Positions 1 through 12,885 are shown, numbered from the stretch's first letter. The stretch: 64,000 bases of DNA from Spironucleus salmonicida (GCA_000497125.2 CM035320.1:680001-744000); one strand, 5' to 3'. Notes: generated by a model not told the origin, from the sequence alone. Translations and numbers: made by a program.

Positions 1-135
1 CCCGATCTGAATTTTATCGGCGAGTCACTATGACCACGAGCAAAGAGAGCCGAATTGGTCGCCGCGCAGGCTTCAGAATCGTCCATCTTGCCGCGGTACT
101 TCGCCTCCAATCGCAAATTCCGCACCGGCCAACTC

Positions 136-657
136 TCACTGCAGGTTAAAGTACTGCGGGTAGAGCTTCCGGATGCGGTAGTGGATCTGCGTATCGCTGC
201 GGCCGGCGAGCGCCTGCACCACTCGCTTGAAATCGCGCTTGCTAGGGTGCTTCTGCAGCAACTCGTACAGGCGCAGGTCCTCCTCTACGCTCCATTTCCC
301 CTTGATCAGTCCCGGGCGGCAGACTCTGTGCCAGCGCTGGTGGCATTGCTTCGGGCTCAGCTGCTGCGCGGATGGGCACTGCCGGTTGATGAGGCTGGCG
401 ACCTGTGCCCAGTTGGTGCAGTTGAAGTGCTCCACCAGAACCCGGAGCAGGTAGTTCTAGATCGGGCACCACGGGTAGATTATGTTCGCCTAGGTCCGGA
501 AGGTGAACGTTTTCGCGTCGAAGAAAATCTTGTTCTCGCTGTACGGCTGCAAGAGCATGTCAGATTTGTCCATTGTTATGGTGGGCATCTGGATTTCTAT
601 GACCGGGCTCTTTTCTACGAGGTCCCGATCGAACACAAAGCTCTCAAAGAAGGACAT
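136..657 (-). CDS. Two-repeat Myb-like DNA-binding protein, left-arm copy
   Basis: This is the left-arm copy of the gene at 7632-8153. It has 173 codons, TGA stop, and is read through two in-frame TAG codons as Gln. It differs from the right copy at residue 59 (Ile here, Thr there), the only coding difference found. See the right copy for domain detail. Confidence 0.8.
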
Positions 658-712
658 TTAGAGAGCGGAAGATTTATATTATAATAATTATCATACTGTG
701 GGTGCCCTAAAA

Positions 713-732
713 CAAAGTATACGTATACTTTG
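713..732. promoter_or_regulatory. 20-bp perfect palindrome upstream of left Myb gene
   Basis: CAAAGTATACGTATACTTTG is a perfect dyad, 56 bp upstream of the Myb start codon at 657. Position and symmetry suit a binding site for a dimeric factor, possibly autoregulatory. This is inference only. Confidence 0.35.
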
Positions 733-849
733 ATATCTAATTACATATTAAGGGTGCTAAATTCGATACTCTGTCCTGTATCCGCATGAGCGTTTGGAGT
801 TCGGATTGGTTGTTTCATGGTACCATCTAACATGCCTGGTCATCTCTAT

Positions 850-1278
850 ATGTACTGCTAGAGTAGAACTTCAACTTACTTACTCCTGAGAGATACTGTT
901 TACGGCCTAGCAGCTTTTGCATCTGAATGTAATTTGAAAACGGCTACGCTTGAGCGCATTTATAACCAACCGTATCAGCACAGCATTGTTGCATAGCTAC
1001 GGCGTCGCCATACAAAGGTTACTGTATCTTCTGATAGAACCTGCACAGGTCAAGCAGACTCTTATAATAGCGAATGGTTGCCTATGTTACTCGACCAAAT
1101 AAAGAACTGTGATACCTGGGGGATTTTTTCAGTAGTTTGCCTCCGTATAGCGCCTGAATTATTGCCGTATCTGGCACTCTTGCTTCGGGACATGGATGTC
1201 TCATACTTTGAGCGTACCAAGTAGGATTTAGGCAGCAATACGATCAGTATTCTCCTAAGTTCAAAAAGACATTGTTGA
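850..1278 (+). CDS. Speculative 142-aa ORF divergent from the Myb gene
   Basis: An ATG-to-TGA frame of 143 codons in a stretch of about 43% GC, open only if TAG is Gln. The downstream part reads like ordinary protein (LPYLALLLRDMDVSYFER). No family was recognised. With only TGA as a stop, a frame of this length is expected by chance about once in ten trials, so this may be spacer or a decayed gene. It would be divergent from the Myb gene at 136-657, with 192 bp between the starts. Confidence 0.2.
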
Positions 1279-3603
1279 CGCTAGTATAAGTGGAAATATT
1301 TTTAAAATATGGCAAGATAATGGGAATATAACTTAATAATTTACTCTAGATTGAGTCCGGATACCCTAGGGCGCCATCTAGTAGTGCACTACACACACTT
1401 TCTTTTCAGAGCGCCAAGAATTACTTTTATCATCGAATATTTCCCACTACATAATTTTTCCATTATGACCTCAATATAAAACTTCAGGTTAATGGTACAG
1501 ATGAAATATTTAATGTTATAAATACAAGCTACCAAAATATAACTCAGAAAAGATAGCCTATATTATAAATATACTCATAGCTGCTACTAGCAGGGTGCTG
1601 AATTGTTCTTGCGGGTCTGGATAGATATTTGTATGGGGGTTGGAACCAAATAATTTTTGTGATCCTGAGTATCAGATGGCGAAATGTGGAAATATGGCAA
1701 CCATGTTAGGGTTATTAGGCCTGCTATTATAATTGGCCCCTATAATTGGTAGTAAATCGATATGGATAAATAGCTGGCTGTATATAAAGGCAGTGAGTTC
1801 TAAATCTATCGTGTAGCTCCTAAACATTACAACAGTAATTCAGTATATTGTTAATCTGCAATTTTCTAGTGAAGCTGACTATGATCTACTCTTTCATGCA
1901 TACATATCGTGTTACGCCTTGATCGTCGAAGATAATATTTACACTATTAGAATAAGAGAAAACAGCGTAAATTCAGATAATACATGTATTGGTTAGTTGT
2001 CTTTCGCGGAGTGCAGCATAGCTAGAGTTCGGCATTGCCGGTATATTGCTCGTAAGTGTACTAGAGTTGACTAGGGTTACTAAAGATCAGGATTTTGTCA
2101 GCGATACTGTCAGTATATAAGCAGTAAGGCTACATATACGCGGAACAGTGTATACAGCCATAGGCCTAACCAGTTATAGACCTATTTCAGCTGTTACATC
2201 CATCTTTAAAACATGTATCGCTTAATTCAAGATCAAGGTGAGTGGATGGTTACTATTAAATTGAAAGAATTCTATTAATTTATCAGGGGCTTAGGATAAA
2301 CAACACAGGAATGCATATTTATGATTCAACAATTTTAGGAAACGGAGGAATACACCCATAAACCCTCATTACTTTGAAATAAATTAAAATTTCACCCCTT
2401 CCTATTGTAAATGCATCCTGCTAGCTAAAATTTTACATTAAGCGTAAACATCAAAATATTTTAAACTTACTAAAAAGTCAACACTAATATGTGTTTTAGA
2501 AGAAACTGCATTATTGGATAACTTAGCACCTAGTATAAATAGATAGGATATATCGAGACATATCACAAACAATATTGCAGAATCACTTATTAAAATGTAC
2601 TTTAAGCCTACATTGGAAGTGAATATTATGCATATATGCAACTCATGTTTTTATAGGTTATGATTGCCCAGGTTATTTAGCATTAGAGTTTAACTTCTTG
2701 AGTTCTTCTCCCTAATACAACAGTAATATTTGCTCTATATTCTTGCACGTACTAATAACATATGATATTAACTGTTTATAAAAATTAGTATAAATACAAT
2801 AGATCTAGTTTAAAAAAATGGTAATTATTCTCATAAAATTAAGGATATCGTTGGGAAAATAGGTATAGCTCTTACAGTTAAGTTACTATATCAAGAACAC
2901 AATAAATATGAAGTATAAGACGGTATAAACATTAATTCAAGCATAGTTTACTTGACAAGTTATTATGAAAATATTATAGGTTTTATTTTAATGAGTTTAA
3001 TCAAAAATATAAATTATTATTTTGTTTTTACTATTAATCATTATTTTATTAATTATTTCCTAAAACTTTTATATATTTATAAAATGAGCTGCGACTAGGA
3101 TGATGATATTATCATTAACCCAATATTTTAGTAACTCGACGAAAAGGGGATGACACGACTAGGTGCTGATAAGGTTTAAGGGATTATATAATTTAATTAT
3201 AAACTTCTTAGTACTGTAGACTAAAAAGAATTATAATAGATCCACCTCACTGAGTTTAACAAGGAATAAGGCAAGTAAATAAAAACCAGGACAATGTTAC
3301 TAAAACTTTAAGAGAGCAGTCGAGCGTATCCTCCTAAACGCTCAGGCTTTACTCATGTCGAAACAACTATACCAACTGAGGCTAGTAGTCCACGAAAAAT
3401 GATTTCGAATCGTGCATCATCCAACATTCTTAGGAAAAATCCAATAATTAGGAATACATTGAAACCTTAGGCTTTTAGCTTTATCAAATATATTTCATTA
3501 GAATGATTAATATATTTAAGAGATCCTAAGCTTTATTTGTTGGTATAAATAGTGAACATGTATATATCTAATACTTATATATTTTTAGACAAGATTAATC
3601 ACC
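1279..3603. other. Intergenic, left arm of repeat 1
   Basis: GC falls from about 40% near the Myb gene to about 25% near RPL7. No gene, RNA or repeat could be supported. A 67-codon frame at 2438-2641 begins with TTG and has no family features. The mirror is 4686-7010. Confidence 0.5.
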
Positions 3604-4287
3604 TCAAATCAATCCACTAACGAATTTATTTATCTTTGCACCAACATGACCTGCTTTAATAGCACCACCTTCGTCGTATTTTTATTCATTGAGTTCGAAC
3701 TTTCTGAATAAAGTGTTAACTATGTCAAATTTCGATCCACCGTTAAATAACTCTGACGCGCAATCTTAAACACAATAAAATCCTTCCTACCCTAACAGCT
3801 CTTCAATCAACATATTATCTACATTTACTTTCTATTCACCTTCTATTGTCACTTTTCCTCTTTGGAAAATTATTTTTTCTACTATTTCATATGTGGGTTC
3901 ACCATAGCAGATAAAACCTTCACAGCTAACTAACATTTTATGAATAATCTCAGTATTTTTCAAGAAAATACAATTATTATCCTTTAAACCTAGAAGTGTT
4001 AACAACTAAGCTATTTTTGGCGGCATTCCAGTAACTGCACCTACACGGGCGGCAAGTATACATTTCGATGAAATTTATGTAGTGTCGATATTAGCTAAGC
4101 GTTCTCTAGCAAGTCTTTCATGTTATTTTCCACAAAGATAATGTGCAGTTACAGAGTGAGGACGTATAATTCGAACAGTATCCAAAGCCTTTTACTTACG
4201 TGCATTCTTTGAAGGATTTAAGATACGAGGCTTAAGAGATGTAATAGACTGTCTATGTTATTTTAAAATTATTTCTGGGTTTGACAT
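3604..4287 (-). CDS. RPL7: Ribosomal protein L7 (uL30), large-subunit protein
   Basis: 227 aa, a component of the cytosolic 60S subunit. It aligns by eye with eukaryotic L7/uL30: the uL30 fold begins around residue 80 (CILAARVGAVTGMPPKIAQL, matching the family's IRGxNGVxPKxxxxL) and continues through ICYGEPTYEIVEKIIFQRG and the GGAIKAGHVGAKINKF tail. Human L7 is 248 aa, so length is near normal with a shorter basic N-terminus. Several TAA and TAG codons fall at plausible Gln positions, and TGA ends the frame where the family ends. This gene is the clearest evidence for the code. Residues 1-124 lie in the repeat spacer and 125-227 in the left arm. The start is 86 bp from the inverted-repeat junction at 4373/4374. 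Confidence 0.93.
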
Positions 4288-4373
4288 TATAGAGAAGTGA
4301 AAAACAGAAAGGTGATGATTACTTAATTATATATTAAAATATATTTATAATGAATTCAGATTTATAAAATGTA

Positions 4374-4685
4374 TTTATCTGCTATGGTGAACCCACATAT
4401 GAAATAGTAGAAAAAATAATTTTCCAAAGAGGAAAAGTGACAATAGAAGGTGAATAGAAAGTAAATGTAGATAATATGTTGATTGAAGAGCTGTTAGGGT
4501 AGGAAGGATTTTATTGTGTTTAAGATTGCGCGTCAGAGTTATTTAACGGTGGATCGAAATTTGACATAGTTAACACTTTATTCAGAAAGTTCGAACTCAA
4601 TGAATAAAAATACGACGAAGGTGGTGCTATTAAAGCAGGTCATGTTGGTGCAAAGATAAATAAATTCGTTAGTGGATTGATTTGA
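4374..4685 (+). pseudogene. RPL7: 5'-truncated copy of RPL7 (C-terminal 103 codons)
   Basis: Exact inverted copy of the RPL7 3' half, residue 125 to the TGA. It lacks the start codon, the N-terminal 124 residues and the original upstream region. It was made by the inverted duplication and is presumed non-functional. Confidence 0.9.
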
Positions 4686-7010
4686 GGTGATTAATCTTGT
4701 CTAAAAATATATAAGTATTAGATATATACATGTTCACTATTTATACCAACAAATAAAGCTTAGGATCTCTTAAATATATTAATCATTCTAATGAAATATA
4801 TTTGATAAAGCTAAAAGCCTAAGGTTTCAATGTATTCCTAATTATTGGATTTTTCCTAAGAATGTTGGATGATGCACGATTCGAAATCATTTTTCGTGGA
4901 CTACTAGCCTCAGTTGGTATAGTTGTTTCGACATGAGTAAAGCCTGAGCGTTTAGGAGGATACGCTCGACTGCTCTCTTAAAGTTTTAGTAACATTGTCC
5001 TGGTTTTTATTTACTTGCCTTATTCCTTGTTAAACTCAGTGAGGTGGATCTATTATAATTCTTTTTAGTCTACAGTACTAAGAAGTTTATAATTAAATTA
5101 TATAATCCCTTAAACCTTATCAGCACCTAGTCGTGTCATCCCCTTTTCGTCGAGTTACTAAAATATTGGGTTAATGATAATATCATCATCCTAGTCGCAG
5201 CTCATTTTATAAATATATAAAAGTTTTAGGAAATAATTAATAAAATAATGATTAATAGTAAAAACAAAATAATAATTTATATTTTTGATTAAACTCATTA
5301 AAATAAAACCTATAATATTTTCATAATAACTTGTCAAGTAAACTATGCTTGAATTAATGTTTATACCGTCTTATACTTCATATTTATTGTGTTCTTGATA
5401 TAGTAACTTAACTGTAAGAGCTATACCTATTTTCCCAACGATATCCTTAATTTTATGAGAATAATTACCATTTTTTTAAACTAGATCTATTGTATTTATA
5501 CTAATTTTTATAAACAGTTAATATCATATGTTATTAGTACGTGCAAGAATATAGAGCAAATATTACTGTTGTATTAGGGAGAAGAACTCAAGAAGTTAAA
5601 CTCTAATGCTAAATAACCTGGGCAATCATAACCTATAAAAACATGAGTTGCATATATGCATAATATTCACTTCCAATGTAGGCTTAAAGTACATTTTAAT
5701 AAGTGATTCTGCAATATTGTTTGTGATATGTCTCGATATATCCTATCTATTTATACTAGGTGCTAAGTTATCCAATAATGCAGTTTCTTCTAAAACACAT
5801 ATTAGTGTTGACTTTTTAGTAAGTTTAAAATATTTTGATGTTTACGCTTAATGTAAAATTTTAGCTAGCAGGATGCATTTACAATAGGAAGGGGTGAAAT
5901 TTTAATTTATTTCAAAGTAATGAGGGTTTATGGGTGTATTCCTCCGTTTCCTAAAATTGTTGAATCATAAATATGCATTCCTGTGTTGTTTATCCTAAGC
6001 CCCTGATAAATTAATAGAATTCTTTCAATTTAATAGTAACCATCCACTCACCTTGATCTTGAATTAAGCGATACATGTTTTAAAGATGGATGTAACAGCT
6101 GAAATAGGTCTATAACTGGTTAGGCCTATGGCTGTATACACTGTTCCGCGTATATGTAGCCTTACTGCTTATATACTGACAGTATCGCTGACAAAATCCT
6201 GATCTTTAGTAACCCTAGTCAACTCTAGTACACTTACGAGCAATATACCGGCAATGCCGAACTCTAGCTATGCTGCACTCCGCGAAAGACAACTAACCAA
6301 TACATGTATTATCTGAATTTACGCTGTTTTCTCTTATTCTAATAGTGTAAATATTATCTTCGACGATCAAGGCGTAACACGATATGTATGCATGAAAGAG
6401 TAGATCATAGTCAGCTTCACTAGAAAATTGCAGATTAACAATATACTGAATTACTGTTGTAATGTTTAGGAGCTACACGATAGATTTAGAACTCACTGCC
6501 TTTATATACAGCCAGCTATTTATCCATATCGATTTACTACCAATTATAGGGGCCAATTATAATAGCAGGCCTAATAACCCTAACATGGTTGCCATATTTC
6601 CACATTTCGCCATCTGATACTCAGGATCACAAAAATTATTTGGTTCCAACCCCCATACAAATATCTATCCAGACCCGCAAGAACAATTCAGCACCCTGCT
6701 AGTAGCAGCTATGAGTATATTTATAATATAGGCTATCTTTTCTGAGTTATATTTTGGTAGCTTGTATTTATAACATTAAATATTTCATCTGTACCATTAA
6801 CCTGAAGTTTTATATTGAGGTCATAATGGAAAAATTATGTAGTGGGAAATATTCGATGATAAAAGTAATTCTTGGCGCTCTGAAAAGAAAGTGTGTGTAG
6901 TGCACTACTAGATGGCGCCCTAGGGTATCCGGACTCAATCTAGAGTAAATTATTAAGTTATATTCCCATTATCTTGCCATATTTTAAAAATATTTCCACT
7001 TATACTAGCG
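4686..7010. other. Intergenic, right arm of repeat 1
   Basis: Mirror of 1279-3603. No supported gene. Confidence 0.5.
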
Positions 7011-7439
7011 TCAACAATGTCTTTTTGAACTTAGGAGAATACTGATCGTATTGCTGCCTAAATCCTACTTGGTACGCTCAAAGTATGAGACATCCATGTC
7101 CCGAAGCAAGAGTGCCAGATACGGCAATAATTCAGGCGCTATACGGAGGCAAACTACTGAAAAAATCCCCCAGGTATCACAGTTCTTTATTTGGTCGAGT
7201 AACATAGGCAACCATTCGCTATTATAAGAGTCTGCTTGACCTGTGCAGGTTCTATCAGAAGATACAGTAACCTTTGTATGGCGACGCCGTAGCTATGCAA
7301 CAATGCTGTGCTGATACGGTTGGTTATAAATGCGCTCAAGCGTAGCCGTTTTCAAATTACATTCAGATGCAAAAGCTGCTAGGCCGTAAACAGTATCTCT
7401 CAGGAGTAAGTAAGTTGAAGTTCTACTCTAGCAGTACAT
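7011..7439 (-). CDS. Speculative 142-aa ORF, right-arm mirror
   Basis: Inverted-repeat copy of the ORF at 850-1278, with the same caveat. Confidence 0.2.
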
Positions 7440-7556
7440 ATAGAGATGACCAGGCATGTTAGATGGTACCATGAAACAACCAATCCGAACTCCAAACGCT
7501 CATGCGGATACAGGACAGAGTATCGAATTTAGCACCCTTAATATGTAATTAGATAT

Positions 7557-7576
7557 CAAAGTATACGTATACTTTG
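7557..7576. promoter_or_regulatory. 20-bp perfect palindrome upstream of right Myb gene
   Basis: Mirror copy of the 713-732 dyad, 55 bp before the ATG at 7632. It sits in the AT-rich gap between that gene and the speculative ORF at 7011-7439. Confidence 0.35.
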
Positions 7577-7631
7577 TTTTAGGGCACCCACAGTATGATA
7601 ATTATTATAATATAAATCTTCCGCTCTCTAA

Positions 7632-8153
7632 ATGTCCTTCTTTGAGAGCTTTGTGTTCGATCGGGACCTCGTAGAAAAGAGCCCGGTCATAGAAATCCAG
7701 ATGCCCACCATAACAATGGACAAATCTGACATGCTCTTGCAGCCGTACAGCGAGAACAAGATTTTCTTCGACGCGAAAACGTTCACCTTCCGGACCTAGG
7801 CGAACACAATCTACCCGTGGTGCCCGATCTAGAACTACCTGCTCCGGGTTCTGGTGGAGCACTTCAACTGCACCAACTGGGCACAGGTCGCCAGCCTCAT
7901 CAACCGGCAGTGCCCATCCGCGCAGCAGCTGAGCCCGAAGCAATGCCACCAGCGCTGGCACAGAGTCTGCCGCCCGGGACTGATCAAGGGGAAATGGAGC
8001 GTAGAGGAGGACCTGCGCCTGTACGAGTTGCTGCAGAAGCACCCTAGCAAGCGCGATTTCAAGCGAGTGGTGCAGGCGCTCGCCGGCCGCAGCGATACGC
8101 AGATCCACTACCGCATCCGGAAGCTCTACCCGCAGTACTTTAACCTGCAGTGA
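7632..8153 (+). CDS. Two-repeat Myb-like DNA-binding protein, right-arm copy
   Basis: 173 aa, probably a nuclear sequence-specific DNA-binding protein. The start is the first ATG after an AT-rich leader. The frame passes two TAG codons (Gln, near residues 56 and 67) and ends at TGA. A first Myb/SANT repeat lies at about 70-112 (W83 in TNWAQVASLI, W109 in CHQRWHRV). A second lies at about 117-166 (GKWSVEEDLRLYELL, then AGRSDTQIHYRIRKL), with the acidic EED of helix 1 and a recognition-helix-like third helix. The N-terminal 65 residues are unrecognised. The two-repeat layout resembles the array Myb proteins at 12421-30779, but sequence similarity is low. A 20-bp perfect palindrome lies 56-75 bp upstream. 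Target genes are unknown. Confidence 0.8.
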
Positions 8154-8288
8154 GAGTTGGCCGGTGCGGAATTTGCGATTGGAGGCGAAGTACCGCGGCA
8201 AGATGGACGATTCTGAAGCCTGCGCGGCGACCAATTCGGCTCTCTTTGCTCGTGGTCATAGTGACTCGCCGATAAAATTCAGATCGGG

Positions 8289-11200
8289 CCAGTTCCGGCG
8301 CGGGAAAATAGCACATGCATGTCTGGGAAACCGTGCAATGGATACATTTTCATATTAGTATACATTTTTCAATATATTTAGTAAAATAATATATAACTTA
8401 TAGTGATATTAAATTAAGCTTAAATAAATTATATTACTATATTTATATAATTTTAGCGACGAAAAATAATACACAATCAAAATATTTCAAATATCGCAAC
8501 TAGATCAATAATTTGCCCATCCCCACCTTTAATTTTGCAGTAATTATCTTCACAAGTACATAAGAGACCGCATTGAGAGTCCTCATTGATACGTATTACC
8601 TTATAGAAGTAAGAATATTTCCAATGCGATGTCTACAAACAAGTACAGAAAGATTAAAAGATAACTAAATTTACCAATAAACAGAAATTATCATCCATGG
8701 AAGTTAGAATAATCTTGAATTATACTTCAAATACGACCCATTAAAGTTTTAAGAATTTAATTATTTTTACAAAATGAGGACAGAGATCTCATATATTATT
8801 TGTCAATTTTATTTATGTTACGAGGAAAAAATCTACTTTAATAAGTAAAACTTAAATCTAATTTTATCGTTGCTAATACCGAAAATCTAATTCTAAATAA
8901 TAAAATGTGAGAAGTTTCACTTGCTAATTTACATTAAGATGCAAAGAGCATTTAATATATTAAAAATATACACACTTGTTTGTACGCATCAATTTGTTCT
9001 AAGTATTTTTTCTATATAAGCTTATCGGTGAAATTTAGCTAAATTGTGGAAAGGGGAATTCGTTCAAAATTGAATTTGAATAAATAGATCAGTAGCTTAG
9101 CTCGAAACTCTGATTAAGTAGAGTATTAAAATTAATGAAATTCCTGATATATTTGATTTGAAATACAACTATTAATTTGTAGATATTTTACTAGTTATGC
9201 AGATTTATTTTAAGTAATGTTTAAACTAACGTTTTGATTAGAAAATCAGTTAATTTTTAAAATATTAAAGAAAGGTAACTGCATTTGATAGTTTAGTTGA
9301 AGTATTACTACGTTATGGTAGTAATAATTATGAAATTGATAAATGTAAGTAAATGTGCTATATATCGTGGTACAAATATAGTAAAAATCATTCTAGTTTA
9401 AAATCATCAGAAACACCAGTGAAGTTGTCTTTTGAACTAAGCTCACATTAACTTTCCAATTAATTATCCATAGACCATTCTTAGTCATCGTATTCTGCTA
9501 TGGTGTTTATATAAGGAAGTTTACTAAATAAACTCCGTTGGTACTGCTTGTTAAGACCAATATTAAATGGAGATTATAATCTGAGCTTACTAGAAGTAGA
9601 TTTGCAAACATGTTCAATTATTATAATTTCTTCTTAAGATGATGCAACATCTAAAGTCATGCTAGTAAATGAAAAATTATTCATTTTTAATTTAAAATAG
9701 TATATATTTAATATAATTAAAAATATTATAATTACATAATCAAAAATTTAATATTTTTATTCATATAATAATAGTTTTATAAAAATTAGATATTATATAC
9801 TTGTTGACTGATTAATTTTATTAAACGTTTGCTTGATGCGTTACAAGATAAGTTCATTAAGAAGTTTACATTTAAATACGAGTTTGTGAAATTAATTTTA
9901 GTATTAAATTATTATTATTCATAAAATATTGAGTAGTTATGGTTTTACAAATTCCAATATTTTTGTGCCTTTATCTTTATCTTGGATATTTATACTATTA
10001 AATTTAAGTATTACATATTGGTAAGATTTGTTACGAGTAATATACCAGCACTATAGTTTTATAAAAATATTTTATCAGCGTATTATAAATAAATAGAAAT
10101 TAGACAAATATTTTTATATTTTATTATACTCATTTTCAGTATATAATTTTAATATATATTCTGTATTTATGACTCAGCTGGGTTATACTTATAAATATAA
10201 TCTCCTTTCACAAAATTCTAACATTTCATTATTTTTCTTTTATTTTAACAGTTATATAATCTAAATTCAATTTACATATATATGTTTACTATATAAATAA
10301 TATATCCATGCTGTACTTAAAGTTATTAAAGTAAAATTGAAATCAATATACTAAAATTTATTATAAGGGAAAATAAGAATATACCTGACCCTACAATAAT
10401 ATAGTCTCAAAAATAAACCTATAAGAGCAATATTTACTAATAATTATTTTCAATATTAATGTTCTTATATTAAAAAAAATTATAGTTAGAAAGTTTAACA
10501 ATATAATAATTTAATACTTTGTTTGAAAGAAGATATCATAACATCTCCATGTAGTGGGTTAACCATTATCAGCCTAAGCATATTTTTAGAAAAAAATTAT
10601 AGTAGATATACCTGATAGTAGTTAATTTTAGGCTTTTGAATATTCTATTATAGGGGAAACAAATATTCTCATTCTTAATTTTCTTCTTTATCTCTGACAT
10701 TTTATGCTATTTATTTTACTTACGTTTTATCTTTTTACGACATAACCTACAATGTTTCAACTTAACTTAGCATTTACTGCATAATGTATATAAACTGACA
10801 TCAGAAGTATTCATATTAGTTTTTTTGCATTAGAAATATGTTCCTATTATATAGGGAAAGTGTCATGAATTTATGAGTACTTTTATATAGGCAAATTATA
10901 TATAAGACTAACCATTAATTTACCCAAGTATTATCTCAGACATATGTTAAATTCTATTCTAATTTTACAAGAACAAAAAACTGGTCACAAGACAAAGATA
11001 CAAAAGATAGAAAAATAAATTAGTGGACCAAAAACTTACCTTGTGATTCCATTAAATGATTTAAAATATTTGTCACACTACTCAACCCCTCTGATATTTT
11101 GTTAATAGGTATTTATTGTCTCAGGTCATAGCTCAGAGTAATAATTTTCATCAGCATCTTAATGAATAGGAGAACATTACTTGGTATGGCGAACATGTAC

Positions 11201-12346
11201 AACTTTGGTCTTTCCATTCTGTGACTCAAAAATGGTAATAATTTACTCATCTATATTAGACCAATTTTGAGTAATCTTATAAATATGTAAACTTTTATCC
11301 ATTGGATCTTATAGTTACAATTACTCTTCTTTTATGTAATATGTAAATTATACTGATTCAAATGAAGTGAAATAGTTATGTACACTTAATATTTTGAATT
11401 AATCCTTAATATAGCTTAGAAATATGTTGAATATATATATTATAACTAATTATTCAACTATTTTTTGTAAAATTGCACTATATGACAATATCCTGTAAAT
11501 AAATCACCACAAAGTCTAAATAGTAAAGTTCGTCGGCAATATTTAGATGATATGTATCTTTTATGTTTACATACTATCTTATACCCACTTCTTGATCATA
11601 AATTCATATTTTCACCGTTCTCCACAAATATTGTTGAACTCTATTTACGAAGCTTTAAACGGAATCATTATATACGGCATACATGCCTGTTTTTTATCTG
11701 TGTTTTCACGCTTCTAACTACTCATTTTAATGTTCTCTAGAAGTATTTTCATCCTCAATTAATTCTTATATCTATTATTATGCATTCTCATTCTAGTATA
11801 TCTCATTTTATGATATAAGATTTAATCTTAGTTCTTCTTTAGGCAGCTTCTCAACCGTAAACTTATTAAAGAATTTTAAGCAAGATAATGTTCACAAGAA
11901 TAAATCCCTGGATAGGAATTATTTTAGACCCTAATGTTGATATCCTGTATCTTTAATAATATAATCATCTAATCTAGGTCTGGGTGATCTATTCATAATA
12001 ATAATTTAAATAATAAACTATTTGACCTCATCTATCGTAACTCTTTGATCAAAGTATTAAAAAAAGTATTTCATAGGGTTATTAGTTGATTTTAAAACTG
12101 AGGACTATAAGTATTCAATAAAAAATTAAAATTGAGTTTTGAATGGATTTCAAAATTTGGTCCATTTTCAGAATTTGGATGGGTAAATAAATATAAATTA
12201 AATTAAAGAATAATCATTTAATATCAAAATCAAGTAAACTGAAATAATAGAATTATTATTTAATAATATTGTACCCATTTTTTGTTGTCCGACAAAAAAA
12301 GTTCACAATATGCGTTAAAGAGTTAAGTTTTAACACCATCCCTCCT
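8289..12346. other. AT-rich spacer between repeat 1 and the Myb array
   Basis: About 4 kb at roughly 25-28% GC. No tRNA B box, recognisable protein or direct repeat was found. One frame, 11552-12025 (157 codons if TAA/TAG are Gln), begins with a hydrophobic stretch but shows no family and is within chance expectation at this composition. Confidence 0.6.
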
Positions 12347-12420
12347 AGCCCCGCTCCGGGAATGCAGCACCCGGCGAAACGGCGATGGGGGCTGCACAAT
12401 GCCGGCAGTGACCAGATTCC

Positions 12421-12885
12421 TCACTTTCCAAGCAGCTTGAGCGAGCGGAGCCGCGTGCGCACCTGGCAGTCGGTACGGCCTAGCACCGCCCCGATCTTCG
12501 CAAATGCATGGGGGTGGGCCGTGAACAGCCGCCCGAGCGCCTCGTCCTCCTCCGGCGTGAAGGGCGCTGTGTTCCGCCGCAGGACCCTCCGGTAGCGCTG
12601 GGACAGCCTGAGCGCCGAGAACGAGGCCCTGGGGAACAGCGCCTCCATCTCGTTGCAGATCCCCTCCCAGGTCCCCCGCTTCTGGCGCCCGAGGCGGAGC
12701 AGCGCCTGGTCGTGGTCCTGCTGGTCCTGCCCCGGAAGGTCCCACGGCGCGCTCACGAGCTGGGGGTCCACGGCCAGCTGCGAGTCGTCCCCGTCTGGTC
12801 TAGGGGCCCATCCCAGATCGCGCATGCGGACTGTCGGGCCGACGAGCTGCGGGGGTCTGGACGGCAGTTTCCGAGCGCCGGACAT
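12421..12885 (-). CDS. Array Myb protein, copy 1
   Basis: 154 aa, two-repeat Myb/SANT protein, probably nuclear. A first repeat spans about 58-101 (GTWEGICNEM, then SALRLSQRYRRVL). A second spans about 106-152 (FTPEEDEALGRLF, then LGRTDCQVRTRLRSL). The first 55 residues are Pro/Asp/Gln-rich and probably disordered. I chose the ATG immediately after a TTCTAAA leader rather than the ATG 69 codons upstream. A TATA-like ATTTAAAG lies 16-23 bp before it, and the homology in the right arm of repeat 2 ends exactly at this ATG. Stop is TGA. The unit's other long frames overlap this gene or its spacer and lack any domain. No acidic activation tail is visible, so activator or repressor cannot be told. 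Confidence 0.75.
   Translation of the reverse strand: MSGARKLPSRPPQLVGPTVRMRDLGWAPRPDGDDSQLAVDPQLVSAPWDLPGQDQQDHDQALLRLGRQKRGTWEGICNEMEALFPRASFSALRLSQRYRRVLRRNTAPFTPEEDEALGRLFTAHPHAFAKIGAVLGRTDCQVRTRLRSLKLLGK

Larger units (their letters stand above)
1..3915. repeat. Left arm of giant inverted repeat 1 (at least 3.9 kb)
   Basis: Positions x and 8289-x are complementary from the window edge to 3915/4374, and pairing stops at 3916/4373. The arm may continue left of the window. One mismatch was seen (482/7807), in the Myb gene. The arm holds the Myb gene (minus), a long spacer and the 3' half of the RPL7 gene. I saw no target-site duplication, transposase or telomere-like repeat. I checked the edges and the ORF content, not every base. 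Confidence 0.95.
4374..8288. repeat. Right arm of giant inverted repeat 1
   Basis: Reverse complement of 1-3915. It carries the second Myb copy (plus strand) and a 5'-truncated RPL7 copy at its inner end. Because the complete RPL7 gene spans left arm and spacer, the left side is probably the ancestral arrangement and this arm the inverted duplicate. Confidence 0.95.

Noticed and set aside
2438-2641. 67-codon hydrophobic frame (mirror 5648-5851)
   Set aside because: It starts with TTG, has no upstream ATG nearby and is within chance length for AT-rich DNA.
1-8288. A DNA transposon with giant terminal inverted repeats
   Set aside because: The spacer holds RPL7, not a transposase, and no target duplication is visible. 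An inverted duplication explains it better.
11552-12025. 157-codon frame with hydrophobic start when TAA/TAG are Gln
   Set aside because: With only TGA as stop, frames this long are expected by chance in 4 kb of AT-rich sequence. No motif seen.
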